Assembly: GCA_031289975.1 (NCBI GenBank)
Contig: JAITOM010000226.1
Span: forward strand, 1 to 6,405
DNA length: 6,405 nucleotides
Source: Methanobrevibacter sp.
Lineage (GTDB): Archaea; Methanobacteriota; Methanobacteria; Methanobacteriales; Methanobacteriaceae
Direction of reading: 5' to 3'
In this document: positions 1-4,960 of the stretch, piece after piece
Layout: each line of letters opens with the position of its first letter
Position numbering within the stretch: the stretch's first letter is position 1
Position numbers and translations under genes: made by a program
The notes under the pieces: model-generated
Told to the model about the DNA's origin: nothing
The model's database searches: none
The model's input: the letters and a program-made list of their open reading frames with translations, nothing else

Positions 1-114
1 AATAAATAAATAAAAATTATTATTTAAAAAATTAATTTAATATTAATTTAAAATTTATAAAAATAAGATATTTAAAAATAATGATTACTTACAAACATTT
101 TTTACATCACTATA
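1..114 (-). repeat. Family B repeat, copy 1 (cut by window edge)
   Basis: Reading the minus strand from 114 downward, the copy starts TATAGTGATGTAAAAAATG, continues GTTTGTAAGTAATCATT and runs into a long A/T core. The same order of blocks recurs at 1200-1324 (minus) and 6276-6405 (plus). The core block around 13-50 is almost identical to the one around 1206-1243. The far end lies outside the window, so the full length is unknown. No coding potential is visible. The repeat call rests on the shared non-A/T landmarks (ACAAACATTTTTT and the CAC near the end), because A/T blocks alone could match by chance here. Confidence 0.65.
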
Positions 115-155
115 ATTTATAAAAAATATTATTAAAATAATTTATAAAAAATATT
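113..155. repeat. Short direct repeat, 18 bp x 2
   Basis: The 18-mer TAATTTATAAAAAATATT occurs at 113-130 and again, identical, at 138-155 (period 25). It fills the gap between family B copy 1 and family A copy 1. It may be a slippage product or a duplication linked to insertion. No function can be assigned. Confidence 0.6.
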
Positions 156-168
156 TTAAAATTTAAAA

Positions 169-401
169 TATAGGGGTTTTGATAAAGTTCTTAATAAATA
201 ACTTTTTTAAAAATAAATATTATTAAAAAATATTAATTTAAAATTATTTATATTAATTAAAATAAATTTATATTAATTAAAATAAATTTATATTAATTAA
301 AATTTAAAATTATAGACTTTCCTAAAGTTATATTTAAAATTAAATAATTTAATAAAAAAAATTATCATTCAAAATTTGAGAACTTTTCCAAAATGACTAT
401 A
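169..401 (+). mobile_element. Family A MITE-like element, copy 1 (233 bp)
   Basis: The left end reads TATAGGGGTTTTGATAAAG. The right end, on the opposite strand, reads TATAGTCATTTTGGAAAAG; 20 of the first 26 bases of the two termini match. Copies at 591-804 and 4744-4958 share the whole block order: left terminus, AATAAATAA, T run, AATATTATTAAAAAATATT, a variable centre, an internal echo of the terminus (311-330), an A run and the right terminus. There is no open reading frame, so if mobile it must be moved by a transposase encoded elsewhere. The centre is longer than in the other copies because of a 20-bp tandem repeat. The flanks ATTTAAAA (161-168) and ATTTATAA (402-409) match at 7 of 8 positions, a weak hint of target duplication in such AT-rich DNA. 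Confidence 0.75.
247..302. repeat. 20-bp tandem repeat inside family A copy 1
   Basis: The unit TTTATATTAATTAAAATAAA occurs at 247-266 and 267-286, and its first 16 bases occur again at 287-302. The other two full copies of family A have only a degenerate equivalent (for example TTTATATTGATCAAATTG at 672-689). The expansion is therefore specific to this copy and explains most of its extra length. Confidence 0.85.
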
Positions 402-590
402 ATTTATAAAATACTTATTCACTCATCTATACTTATCATTTCAAAATGTATATTCAATATTAAACTTAATTAAGACGATAGTATCGATGCATTTAATTAA
501 AAGTTAATGAAACTGTGGTAAAATAATTAATGCCATAATCAATTTAATCATTAGAAAGCTTTTGCATTAGGATATTATCATTAGTGTACT
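402..590. other. Non-repeat spacer between two family A copies, no gene seen
   Basis: This interval is less A/T-pure than its surroundings and does not match the repeat families. Every frame is broken by stops within a few tens of codons. It has no tRNA-like fold, Shine-Dalgarno site plus start, or convincing promoter. A small perfect palindrome, CGATAGTATCG, lies at 476-486. It may be a piece of older unique sequence split by repeat insertions. Confidence 0.4.
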
Positions 591-804
591 TATAGTGGCT
601 TTGATAAAGTTCTTAAATAAATAATTTTTTTAAAAATAAATATTATTAAAAAATATTAATTTAAAATTATTTATATTGATCAAATTGTATTTATATTATT
701 TAAAATTTAAAATTATAGATTTTTATAAAGTAATATTTAAAAGTAAATAGCTTAATAAAAAAATTTATTATTCAAAATTTAAGAACTTTTCCATGATGAC
801 TATA
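591..804 (+). mobile_element. Family A MITE-like element, copy 2 (214 bp)
   Basis: Left end TATAGTGGCTTTGATAAAG; right end, read outward on the opposite strand, TATAGTCATCATGGAAAAG. Both continue into GTTCTTAA, and 19 of 26 terminal bases match. Same orientation and block order as the copies at 169-401 and 4744-4958. The internal echo of the terminus lies at 714-735 (TATAGATTTTTATAAAGTAA). No clear target duplication is visible: TACT on the left, AATA on the right, unless the terminal TATA on both sides is itself the duplicated target. Confidence 0.78.
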
Positions 805-816
805 AATAAAATATTT

Positions 817-848
817 ATTAATTTAAAAAGAAATTATTAATTTAAAAA
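817..848. repeat. Short direct repeat, 13 bp x 2
   Basis: ATTAATTTAAAAA occurs at 817-829 and 836-848 (period 19), between family A copy 2 and element C. Its composition is simple, so it may be chance or slippage. Confidence 0.4.
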
Positions 849-859
849 TGCTTTTTTTA

Positions 860-1056
860 AAAATTTAGGCTCATCACATAATATATGACAAATTTGATAA
901 AATTTATAAAAATCAATTAAATTAAATACAGATATCATAAATACAGATATCATTATATTAGTAAGTAATGTAAATACTTCTAAAATAAATTATAGTTACT
1001 TTTAATTTAACTTAATTAAAATTTTGCAATATGTCGTGTGCATGAGCCAAAATTTA
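860..1056. mobile_element. Element C: inverted-repeat element with 8-bp target duplication
   Basis: The left end (868 onward) reads GGCTCATCACATAATATATG. The right end, reverse-complemented from 1048, reads GGCTCATGCACACGACATAT. Extended into the shared CAAATTT, about 23 of 28 positions match with two one-base gaps, giving terminal inverted repeats of roughly 28-30 bp. The 8-mer AAAATTTA flanks it directly at 860-867 and, identical, at 1049-1056. Inverted termini plus a perfect flanking direct repeat are the signature of transposition. The 181-bp interior (868-1048) has no reading frame, so it is a non-autonomous element. From memory, ISM1 of Methanobrevibacter smithii has about 29-bp inverted repeats and 8-bp duplications, so it is a candidate parent; I could not compare sequences. 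Confidence 0.75.
924..953. repeat. 15-bp perfect tandem duplication inside element C
   Basis: AAATACAGATATCAT is present twice in immediate succession (924-938 and 939-953), each with a GATATC palindrome. It lies near the middle of element C. It could be a slippage duplication or a remnant of a binding site; only the repeat itself is certain. Confidence 0.85.
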
Positions 1057-1162
1057 TTATACAAAAAATAGATTAGATAATATTTTTAAACTTTATCACA
1101 TATAAATTTTGTGGTGAATTAAAAATAATAATTTTTAAAAACTGAGAATAAATCCTCCTAAG

Positions 1163-1190
1163 TTGAAAATAAATTTTTGAAAATAAATTT
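1163..1190. repeat. 14-bp perfect tandem duplication
   Basis: TTGAAAATAAATTT occurs at 1163-1176 and 1177-1190. It lies just outside the recognisable family B block, or inside it if that copy extends left to 1112. No function is assignable. Confidence 0.7.
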
Positions 1191-1199
1191 TCAGCAATG

Positions 1200-1324
1200 A
1201 AAAAATAAAAATTGTTATTTAAAAAATTAATTTAATATTAAATTTGAAACTTTTAAAAATAAAATATTTAAAATTAAATGATTAATTTAAAATTGAATGA
1301 TTAATTACAAACATTTTTTCACCA
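1200..1324 (-). repeat. Family B repeat, copy 2 (possibly 1112-1324)
   Basis: On the minus strand from 1324 it reads TGGTGAAAAAATGTTTGTAA then TTAATCATT, matching copies 1 and 3 apart from a small deletion near the terminus. A 19-bp unit containing ATGATTAATT is duplicated at 1270-1288 and 1289-1307. The core then follows copy 1 closely to about 1200. A plausible opposite terminus is TGGTGAATTAAAAAT at 1112, which pairs with ATTTTTTCACCA at 1313-1324 if three bases are skipped. That would make the element 213 bp, close to the family A length. Only the 1200-1324 part is supported by comparison between copies. Confidence 0.6.
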
Positions 1325-1454
1325 TGCATAAATAATAAAATTCAAAAGTTTTAAATAAAATATAATTAATAAAATAATATATGTTAAATAAAATATGTAA
1401 TTAATACTATTATTTATCTATTAATGATTAAATTTAACTAATTAATCTTCATTT

Positions 1455-1482
1455 TAATAAAAATATTAATAAAAATATTAAT
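1455..1482. repeat. 12-bp tandem repeat just upstream of the SIS gene
   Basis: TAATAAAAATAT is repeated at 1455-1466 and 1467-1478, with a partial third unit up to the ribosome binding site. It occupies the leader/core promoter zone of the gene at 1496, so copy number could alter promoter spacing. I see no TATA box upstream that stands out from the A/T background. Confidence 0.6.
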
Positions 1483-1483
1483 A

Positions 1484-1489
1484 AGGAGA
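1484..1489 (+). promoter_or_regulatory. Ribosome binding site of the SIS gene
   Basis: AGGAGA ends six bases before the ATG at 1496. It is the only purine-rich, G-containing block in this leader and is complementary to the usual archaeal 16S rRNA 3' end (CCUCC). It fixes the start codon. Confidence 0.85.
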
Positions 1490-1495
1490 TTTGAA

Positions 1496-2293
1496 ATGGT
1501 TTTGATATGTTCAGATTGTAATAATGTTTTACAAGAGAAAAAATTGCATAGTGGTAAATATTATAAATGTGAAAATTGTGGTGTCATCATTGAAGAAAAG
1601 GCTATTTTCGCTGCTCTTGATGAAAATATTATTAAGCTACTACCAGATAATCACAATATGAAATTAGATGAAAAACAGGAGTGTACTTTTGTTAATTTAT
1701 TTTTAGACATTATAATTGAGCATATTGAAAATCATGAAAAAAGTCTTGATTTTAAGGTTGTTGAAGATTTTATTGATCTTGTATTAGAGTCAGACAGCAT
1801 TTTCATTTTTGGTGTGGGGCGTTCTGGATTTGTAGGGGAAAATTTTATTATAAAATTAGTTAGCTTAGGTTTAAAATCATTTTTTTATGGTGAAAATACA
1901 TCTCCATATATTAAAAAGGATGATTGCTTAATTGCATTATCTGGATCTGGTGAAACTAAAGCAGTGTTAGAAAATGTTAAACATGCTAAAGAAAAAGGGT
2001 GTAAAATTATATCACTAACCCTTAATCATGATTCTTCTTTAGCTAAACTATCTGATACTGTTTGGATTATTGATGGGGGTGGAAAAGAGTATGTGCATGA
2101 CCTTGAATATGATGAAAGATTAATTACAGGCGAATATATTAAGCTAACACCTATGGGTACTTTATTTGAACTAACATCAATGGTCATGTTAAACGGTTTT
2201 ATAGGAGAACTTATTTTAAGATTAGATAAAACTGTAAGTGAAATACAAAGAAAAAAATTCAATCTATATTCTAATCTAAATATAGATTATTAA
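1496..2293 (+). CDS. Zinc-ribbon/SIS domain protein, 6-phospho-3-hexuloisomerase-like
   Basis: 265 residues. An N-terminal zinc ribbon is visible as C5-x2-C8 and C25-x2-C28. Residues 36-65 look like a linker, followed by a sugar-isomerase (SIS) domain from about 66 to 260. SIS landmarks are GVGRSG (106-111), the GENTSP region (132-137), SGSGET (149-154) and PMGTLFE (219-225). This combination is typical of 6-phospho-3-hexuloisomerase (PHI), which interconverts 3-hexulose-6-phosphate and fructose-6-phosphate in the ribulose monophosphate route; archaea use the route for pentose synthesis. Differences from standard PHI (about 180-200 residues): the added zinc ribbon, a longer loop at 193-216, and KKFNL (253-257) where I recall a conserved RHxNL. 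Probably cytosolic. It could be a true PHI, another sugar-phosphate isomerase, or a ligand-sensing protein. No partner synthase gene is in the window. The start is set by the ribosome binding site at 1484-1489. Domain calls are strong; substrate is inferred. Confidence 0.88.
   Translation: MVLICSDCNNVLQEKKLHSGKYYKCENCGVIIEEKAIFAALDENIIKLLPDNHNMKLDEKQECTFVNLFLDIIIEHIENHEKSLDFKVVEDFIDLVLESDSIFIFGVGRSGFVGENFIIKLVSLGLKSFFYGENTSPYIKKDDCLIALSGSGETKAVLENVKHAKEKGCKIISLTLNHDSSLAKLSDTVWIIDGGGKEYVHDLEYDERLITGEYIKLTPMGTLFELTSMVMLNGFIGELILRLDKTVSEIQRKKFNLYSNLNIDY
2251..2257 (-). terminator. Possible oligo-T terminator of the DUF45 gene
   Basis: Seven A on the plus strand give T7 on the minus strand, 40 nt after the DUF45 stop and inside the SIS coding region. 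Archaeal RNA polymerase stops at such runs, and the 3-bp gap between the genes leaves no other site. It also encodes Lys codons, so its presence may be incidental. Confidence 0.35.
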
Positions 2294-2296
2294 ATA

Positions 2297-2980
2297 CTAA
2301 TCCCAATTCTCTTTACTAAGATTTCTTCCAAGTTCTTTTAACTTAAGTTTTTTTTCTTTATAATCTGGGATGATATTTTCTACTTCTCTCCAAAAATTTT
2401 TTGAATGATTGTGTTCTTTAATGTGACAAAGTTCATGGACAATCACATAATCAATTATATCATCAGAAGCAACTATAATTCTCCATGAAAAGTTAAGAGA
2501 ATTTTTTCCACTGCAACTTCCCCATCTGGTTTTAGCACTTGTAATTTTGAAATTGTATGGAGTTATATTGGTTTTTTTAGTGAAGTAATTTATTCTGTTT
2601 CCAATGTATGATTTAGCTATTTTTTTATATGAATCAATTATAATCTGTTTAATTTGATTAGAGTTAGCTTTTTCAAATATATAAAATTTGTTGTCCTTAA
2701 AATAAATATTATTATCTTTAATTGGAACTATAGAAATATCATTTCCTCTTAATTTTACAGTATCCCCAAATTTTAATTTGAAATTTTTTTTAACCTTATA
2801 ATTATCTAAAATTCTACTCCTATGTTTATTAATCCATTTATCTTTAGAGTTTACAAATTTTTCTATTTCTAAATCAGATATATTTAAAGGAGATCTTATT
2901 TTAAGACTTCCATCATTATTTATATGGAGTTCAATGGTTTTTCGCTTAGAACGAATTATTTCATATTCATAATTATTCAT
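2297..2980 (-). CDS. DUF45/YgjP-like zinc metallohydrolase
   Basis: 227 residues, a usual length for the family. The C-terminal half carries the gluzincin-like signature HELCH (182-186) with a further H192 in HNHSKNFW, giving two zinc-binding His and a catalytic Glu plus a third His. It is preceded by TRWGSCS (151-157) and the LNFSWRII strand (162-169), both diagnostic of the YgjP/DUF45 (WLM-like) group. The N-terminus (RSKRKTIEL, 10-18) also matches this family's opening. No signal peptide or membrane segment, so cytosolic. The physiological substrate is not settled; family members are named metal-dependent hydrolases or peptidases, and from memory E. coli YgjP has been listed as a UTP pyrophosphatase. 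The ATG at 2980 is the only in-frame start near the TATA box at 3012-3022; the Shine-Dalgarno is weak (GGA only) and the predicted leader is about 10 nt. Convergent with the SIS gene. Confidence 0.88.
   Translation of the reverse strand: MNNYEYEIIRSKRKTIELHINNDGSLKIRSPLNISDLEIEKFVNSKDKWINKHRSRILDNYKVKKNFKLKFGDTVKLRGNDISIVPIKDNNIYFKDNKFYIFEKANSNQIKQIIIDSYKKIAKSYIGNRINYFTKKTNITPYNFKITSAKTRWGSCSGKNSLNFSWRIIVASDDIIDYVIVHELCHIKEHNHSKNFWREVENIIPDYKEKKLKLKELGRNLSKENWD
2348..2355 (+). terminator. Possible oligo-T terminator of the SIS gene
   Basis: T8 on the plus strand, 55 nt after the SIS stop codon and inside the 3' part of the opposing DUF45 gene. Between the stop and this run there is no other T tract of comparable length. 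It is the most likely end of the SIS transcript, which would then be antisense to the DUF45 3' end. Confidence 0.4.
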
Positions 2981-3011
2981 GTTTAAATTCCATATATTGA
3001 TAAAACCGTGC

Positions 3012-3022
3012 TTTTTATAAAT
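3012..3022 (-). promoter_or_regulatory. TATA box of the DUF45 gene
   Basis: The minus strand reads ATTTATAAAAA, a close match to the archaeal box A, with an A/G-rich stretch (AAAAG) directly upstream in the BRE position. Transcription about 25 nt downstream would start near 2991, leaving a leader of about 10 nt before the ATG at 2980. This fits the poor ribosome binding site. Confidence 0.65.
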
Positions 3023-3027
3023 CTTTT

Positions 3028-3035
3028 AAAAAAAA
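3028..3035 (-). terminator. Oligo-T terminator of lysS
   Basis: Eight A on the plus strand give T8 on the minus strand, 18 nt after the lysS stop codon and directly before the TATA box of the next gene. No hairpin is needed for archaeal termination. It suggests that lysS and the DUF45 gene, though co-directional, are separate transcription units. Confidence 0.55.
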
Positions 3036-3052
3036 TGAACCTAATTTTAAAA

Positions 3053-4633
3053 CTATTCTTCTAGACTTAATCTTTTAATTAAAAAATTTTTATCCAAAGA
3101 TAATAAAAATGATGCTGCTTTTGGACCTTGCTTTTGTCCGAGAATAACCTTATAAATGGTTTGAAATGCTTTTTGAGGTTTTAATTCATGTTCATGAATT
3201 ATTTTATACATTTCATCATGAAGTTTTATATCTTCATTAAAATCATTGTTTTCAATGAGAATAGCTAAACTTTTAAGAAATGAGATTTCATTATTTTTTA
3301 ACTCTAATCTTGGGATTTTTTTAGAAACATTGAACTTAACAAATTTAGGACCATATTCATTTAACCAGTTAATCACATTTTCCAATCTTTTTTTAAAGTC
3401 ATTGATCTCTTTTTCATCTAAATCCTTGAATGTTTTGTCTTTAAAACTGTTAGTTAGTTGGGAATTTTTCTTTAAAATTTCAAAAATCTTTTCTAAATTT
3501 CTTCCAGCGATTTGATACGCTACAATTAAAAATCTATAAGGTGGTCTAAATGGAAGTCTATTTTCATTAGTTATTTTAGCTATTTCATATATTTTCTTGA
3601 ATTTTTTTTCTTCCTTTTCTGATGGTGATGGCTCTTCACCATAGTAAACTTTTTCGACCTTATCAAATTGTTCTATAAAATCTAAAAATTGCATTTTAGG
3701 TGAAAAATCCTTATGTTTCATTGGTTTACTTCTAAATATAAAGTAATTAAGGCTTTCAGGAGGTCCTATTGATAACCATTGTTTTGGAGTGAAAAATACT
3801 CCTTTAGATTTAGACATGGCATCACCATCTAAAGTAATCCATTCATAAGGGACAGGATATGGGGATGGATAGTTAAAAATATCCTTTGAAATAATTTTAC
3901 TCACATCATAAGAACCACCACTTGTTGAATGATCTTTTCCAAATGGTTCACAAGTAACATTAAAAATTTTCCATCTTGCAGCCCATTCAACTCTCCATGT
4001 AAGTTTACCATTACCAGATTTAATATCCACTTCACCATCATATCCACAATCACATCTATATGAGACTATATCTTTATTGTAATCATAGCTGTAAGTGGTG
4101 TTTATTCTACCACATTTTTCACATATAGGATTGTAAGGTAGCCAATCATTATCCAAAGGATGTCTTCTATATTGATTAAAAATTTCTCTAATTTTTTCAC
4201 TGTTATCTAAAGCAATTCTTATATAATCATCATATAATCCTTTTTTATAGGTTTCAAATAATGAATAATGAGTTAATTCAATCCCATAATCATCTAAAAC
4301 ATCGAAAAGTGGTTTTTCAAAGTGTTCTACAAAATTAGTATTGGTTCCATCTGGAGATGGAATATTATAATATGGCATTCCAAGATACTTCTTAAATTGC
4401 GAAGGTAAAGGATATGGAACTTTTCTAAGAGGATCATAATCATCTGCCATCCAAATAGCTTCACAATTACAACCCATTTCTCTTAATTTCTTTCCAACGG
4501 CATTTGCTATAAAAATATCACAGGAATTCCCTATATGTATAGATCCTGAGATGGATGTACCGCTCGCAATAACATGTTTTTCAACATCAATATCATTTAA
4601 ATCATTAGCTATTTTCTCAATCCAATGTTCCAT
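3053..4633 (-). CDS. lysS: Lysyl-tRNA synthetase, class I
   Basis: 526 residues, full length for the archaeal class I enzyme. It charges tRNA-Lys with lysine using ATP in the cytosol. The Rossmann catalytic core shows the first signature HIGN (33-36, in SISGSIHIGN) and the second signature MSKSK (273-277). Between them are a zinc-binding insertion with C171-x2-C174 and C194-x-C196, the strand TWRVEWAARW (212-221) and GKDHSTSGGS (232-241), all characteristic of class I LysRS rather than the class II enzyme of most bacteria and eukaryotes. The C-terminal part (about 340-526) is the helical anticodon-binding region. The ATG at 4633 follows a GGTGA Shine-Dalgarno, and no other in-frame start lies upstream. 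Downstream is the DUF45 gene, separated by a T8 terminator and a TATA box. Upstream, 110 bp separates it from a family A element. No defects seen. Confidence 0.97.
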   Translation of the reverse strand: MEHWIEKIANDLNDIDVEKHVIASGTSISGSIHIGNSCDIFIANAVGKKLREMGCNCEAIWMADDYDPLRKVPYPLPSQFKKYLGMPYYNIPSPDGTNTNFVEHFEKPLFDVLDDYGIELTHYSLFETYKKGLYDDYIRIALDNSEKIREIFNQYRRHPLDNDWLPYNPICEKCGRINTTYSYDYNKDIVSYRCDCGYDGEVDIKSGNGKLTWRVEWAARWKIFNVTCEPFGKDHSTSGGSYDVSKIISKDIFNYPSPYPVPYEWITLDGDAMSKSKGVFFTPKQWLSIGPPESLNYFIFRSKPMKHKDFSPKMQFLDFIEQFDKVEKVYYGEEPSPSEKEEKKFKKIYEIAKITNENRLPFRPPYRFLIVAYQIAGRNLEKIFEILKKNSQLTNSFKDKTFKDLDEKEINDFKKRLENVINWLNEYGPKFVKFNVSKKIPRLELKNNEISFLKSLAILIENNDFNEDIKLHDEMYKIIHEHELKPQKAFQTIYKVILGQKQGPKAASFLLSLDKNFLIKRLSLEE

Positions 4634-4637
4634 TACA

Positions 4638-4642
4638 TCACC
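4638..4642 (-). promoter_or_regulatory. Ribosome binding site of lysS
   Basis: The minus strand reads GGTGA, complementary to the 16S rRNA end (UCACC), four bases before the ATG at 4633. An overlapping three-codon frame ATG-GTG-ATG-TAA ends at the lysS start (TAATG); it is probably incidental. Confidence 0.7.
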
Positions 4643-4710
4643 ATATAATTATTTATCATTCATTTGATATCTTTCATTTAATAAGTACAAATATTATATT
4701 TTCAAATTTA

Positions 4711-4723
4711 ATAATATAAATTT
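4711..4723 (-). promoter_or_regulatory. Candidate TATA region of lysS
   Basis: The minus strand reads AAATTTATATTAT, centred about 85 nt before the start codon. Similar A/T boxes are nearby (ATTTATATTTG just upstream, AAATATAATATT just downstream). A CTATAAATT box lies at the edge of the family A element at 4740-4748. Which one is used cannot be decided by eye; the promoter must lie in 4650-4750. Confidence 0.3.
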
Positions 4724-4743
4724 CTCAAATATAAATTTCAATT

Positions 4744-4958
4744 TATAGTGGTTTTGATAAAGTTTTTAATAAATAACTTTTTTTAAAATAAATATTATTA
4801 AAAAATATTAATTTAAAATCATTTATATTATTTAAAATACATTAAAATTGTTTAAAATTTATAATTATTGATTTTTATAAAATAATATTAAAAATTAAAT
4901 ATTTTAATAAAAAAAAATTTTTCATCCAAAATTTAAGAACTTTTCCAAAATGACTATA
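4744..4958 (+). mobile_element. Family A MITE-like element, copy 3 (215 bp)
   Basis: Left end TATAGTGGTTTTGATAAAG, right end (outward, minus strand) TATAGTCATTTTGGAAAAG; 21 of 26 terminal bases match. It has the same block order and orientation as copies 1 and 2. In this copy the inversion extends outward: AATT-TATA on the left and TATA-AATT on the right. AATT (4740-4743 and 4959-4962) can therefore be read either as a 4-bp target duplication or as more inverted repeat. It fills most of the 327-bp gap between the antiporter and lysS. Its right boundary is two bases from the antiporter stop codon. No reading frame inside. Confidence 0.8.
4909..4917 (-). terminator. Oligo-T terminator of the antiporter gene, inside family A copy 3
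   Basis: Nine A on the plus strand give T9 on the minus strand, 43 nt past the antiporter stop codon. It is the first long T run downstream and lies within the repeat element, so the element probably supplies the 3' end of this transcript. Confidence 0.55.
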
Positions 4959-4960
4959 AA

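Noticed and set aside
476..486. Palindrome CGATAGTATCG as an operator
   Set aside because: It is perfect but short and far from any gene start; nothing links it to a regulated promoter.
402..590. Decayed protein-coding remnant on the minus strand
   Set aside because: A few stretches translate without stops for 15-20 codons, but I could recognise no family and there is no start or ribosome binding site.
1150..1162. Shine-Dalgarno-like AGGAGGA on the minus strand
   Set aside because: It is a good match to the 16S rRNA end, but no start codon follows at a usable distance and the downstream frames are full of stops.
169..1324. CRISPR array
   Set aside because: The repeats are long (over 100 bp), unevenly spaced, of mixed families and orientations, and lack unique spacers of uniform length.
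2026..2262. 78-residue minus-strand reading frame within the SIS gene
   Set aside because: It is the antisense shadow of the well-supported SIS coding region, with no ribosome binding site or recognisable domain.
3246..3515. 89-residue plus-strand reading frame within lysS
   Set aside because: Antisense to the class I lysyl-tRNA synthetase; its hydrophobic, Leu/Phe/Ser-rich composition is what the reverse strand of Lys/Glu-rich coding DNA produces.
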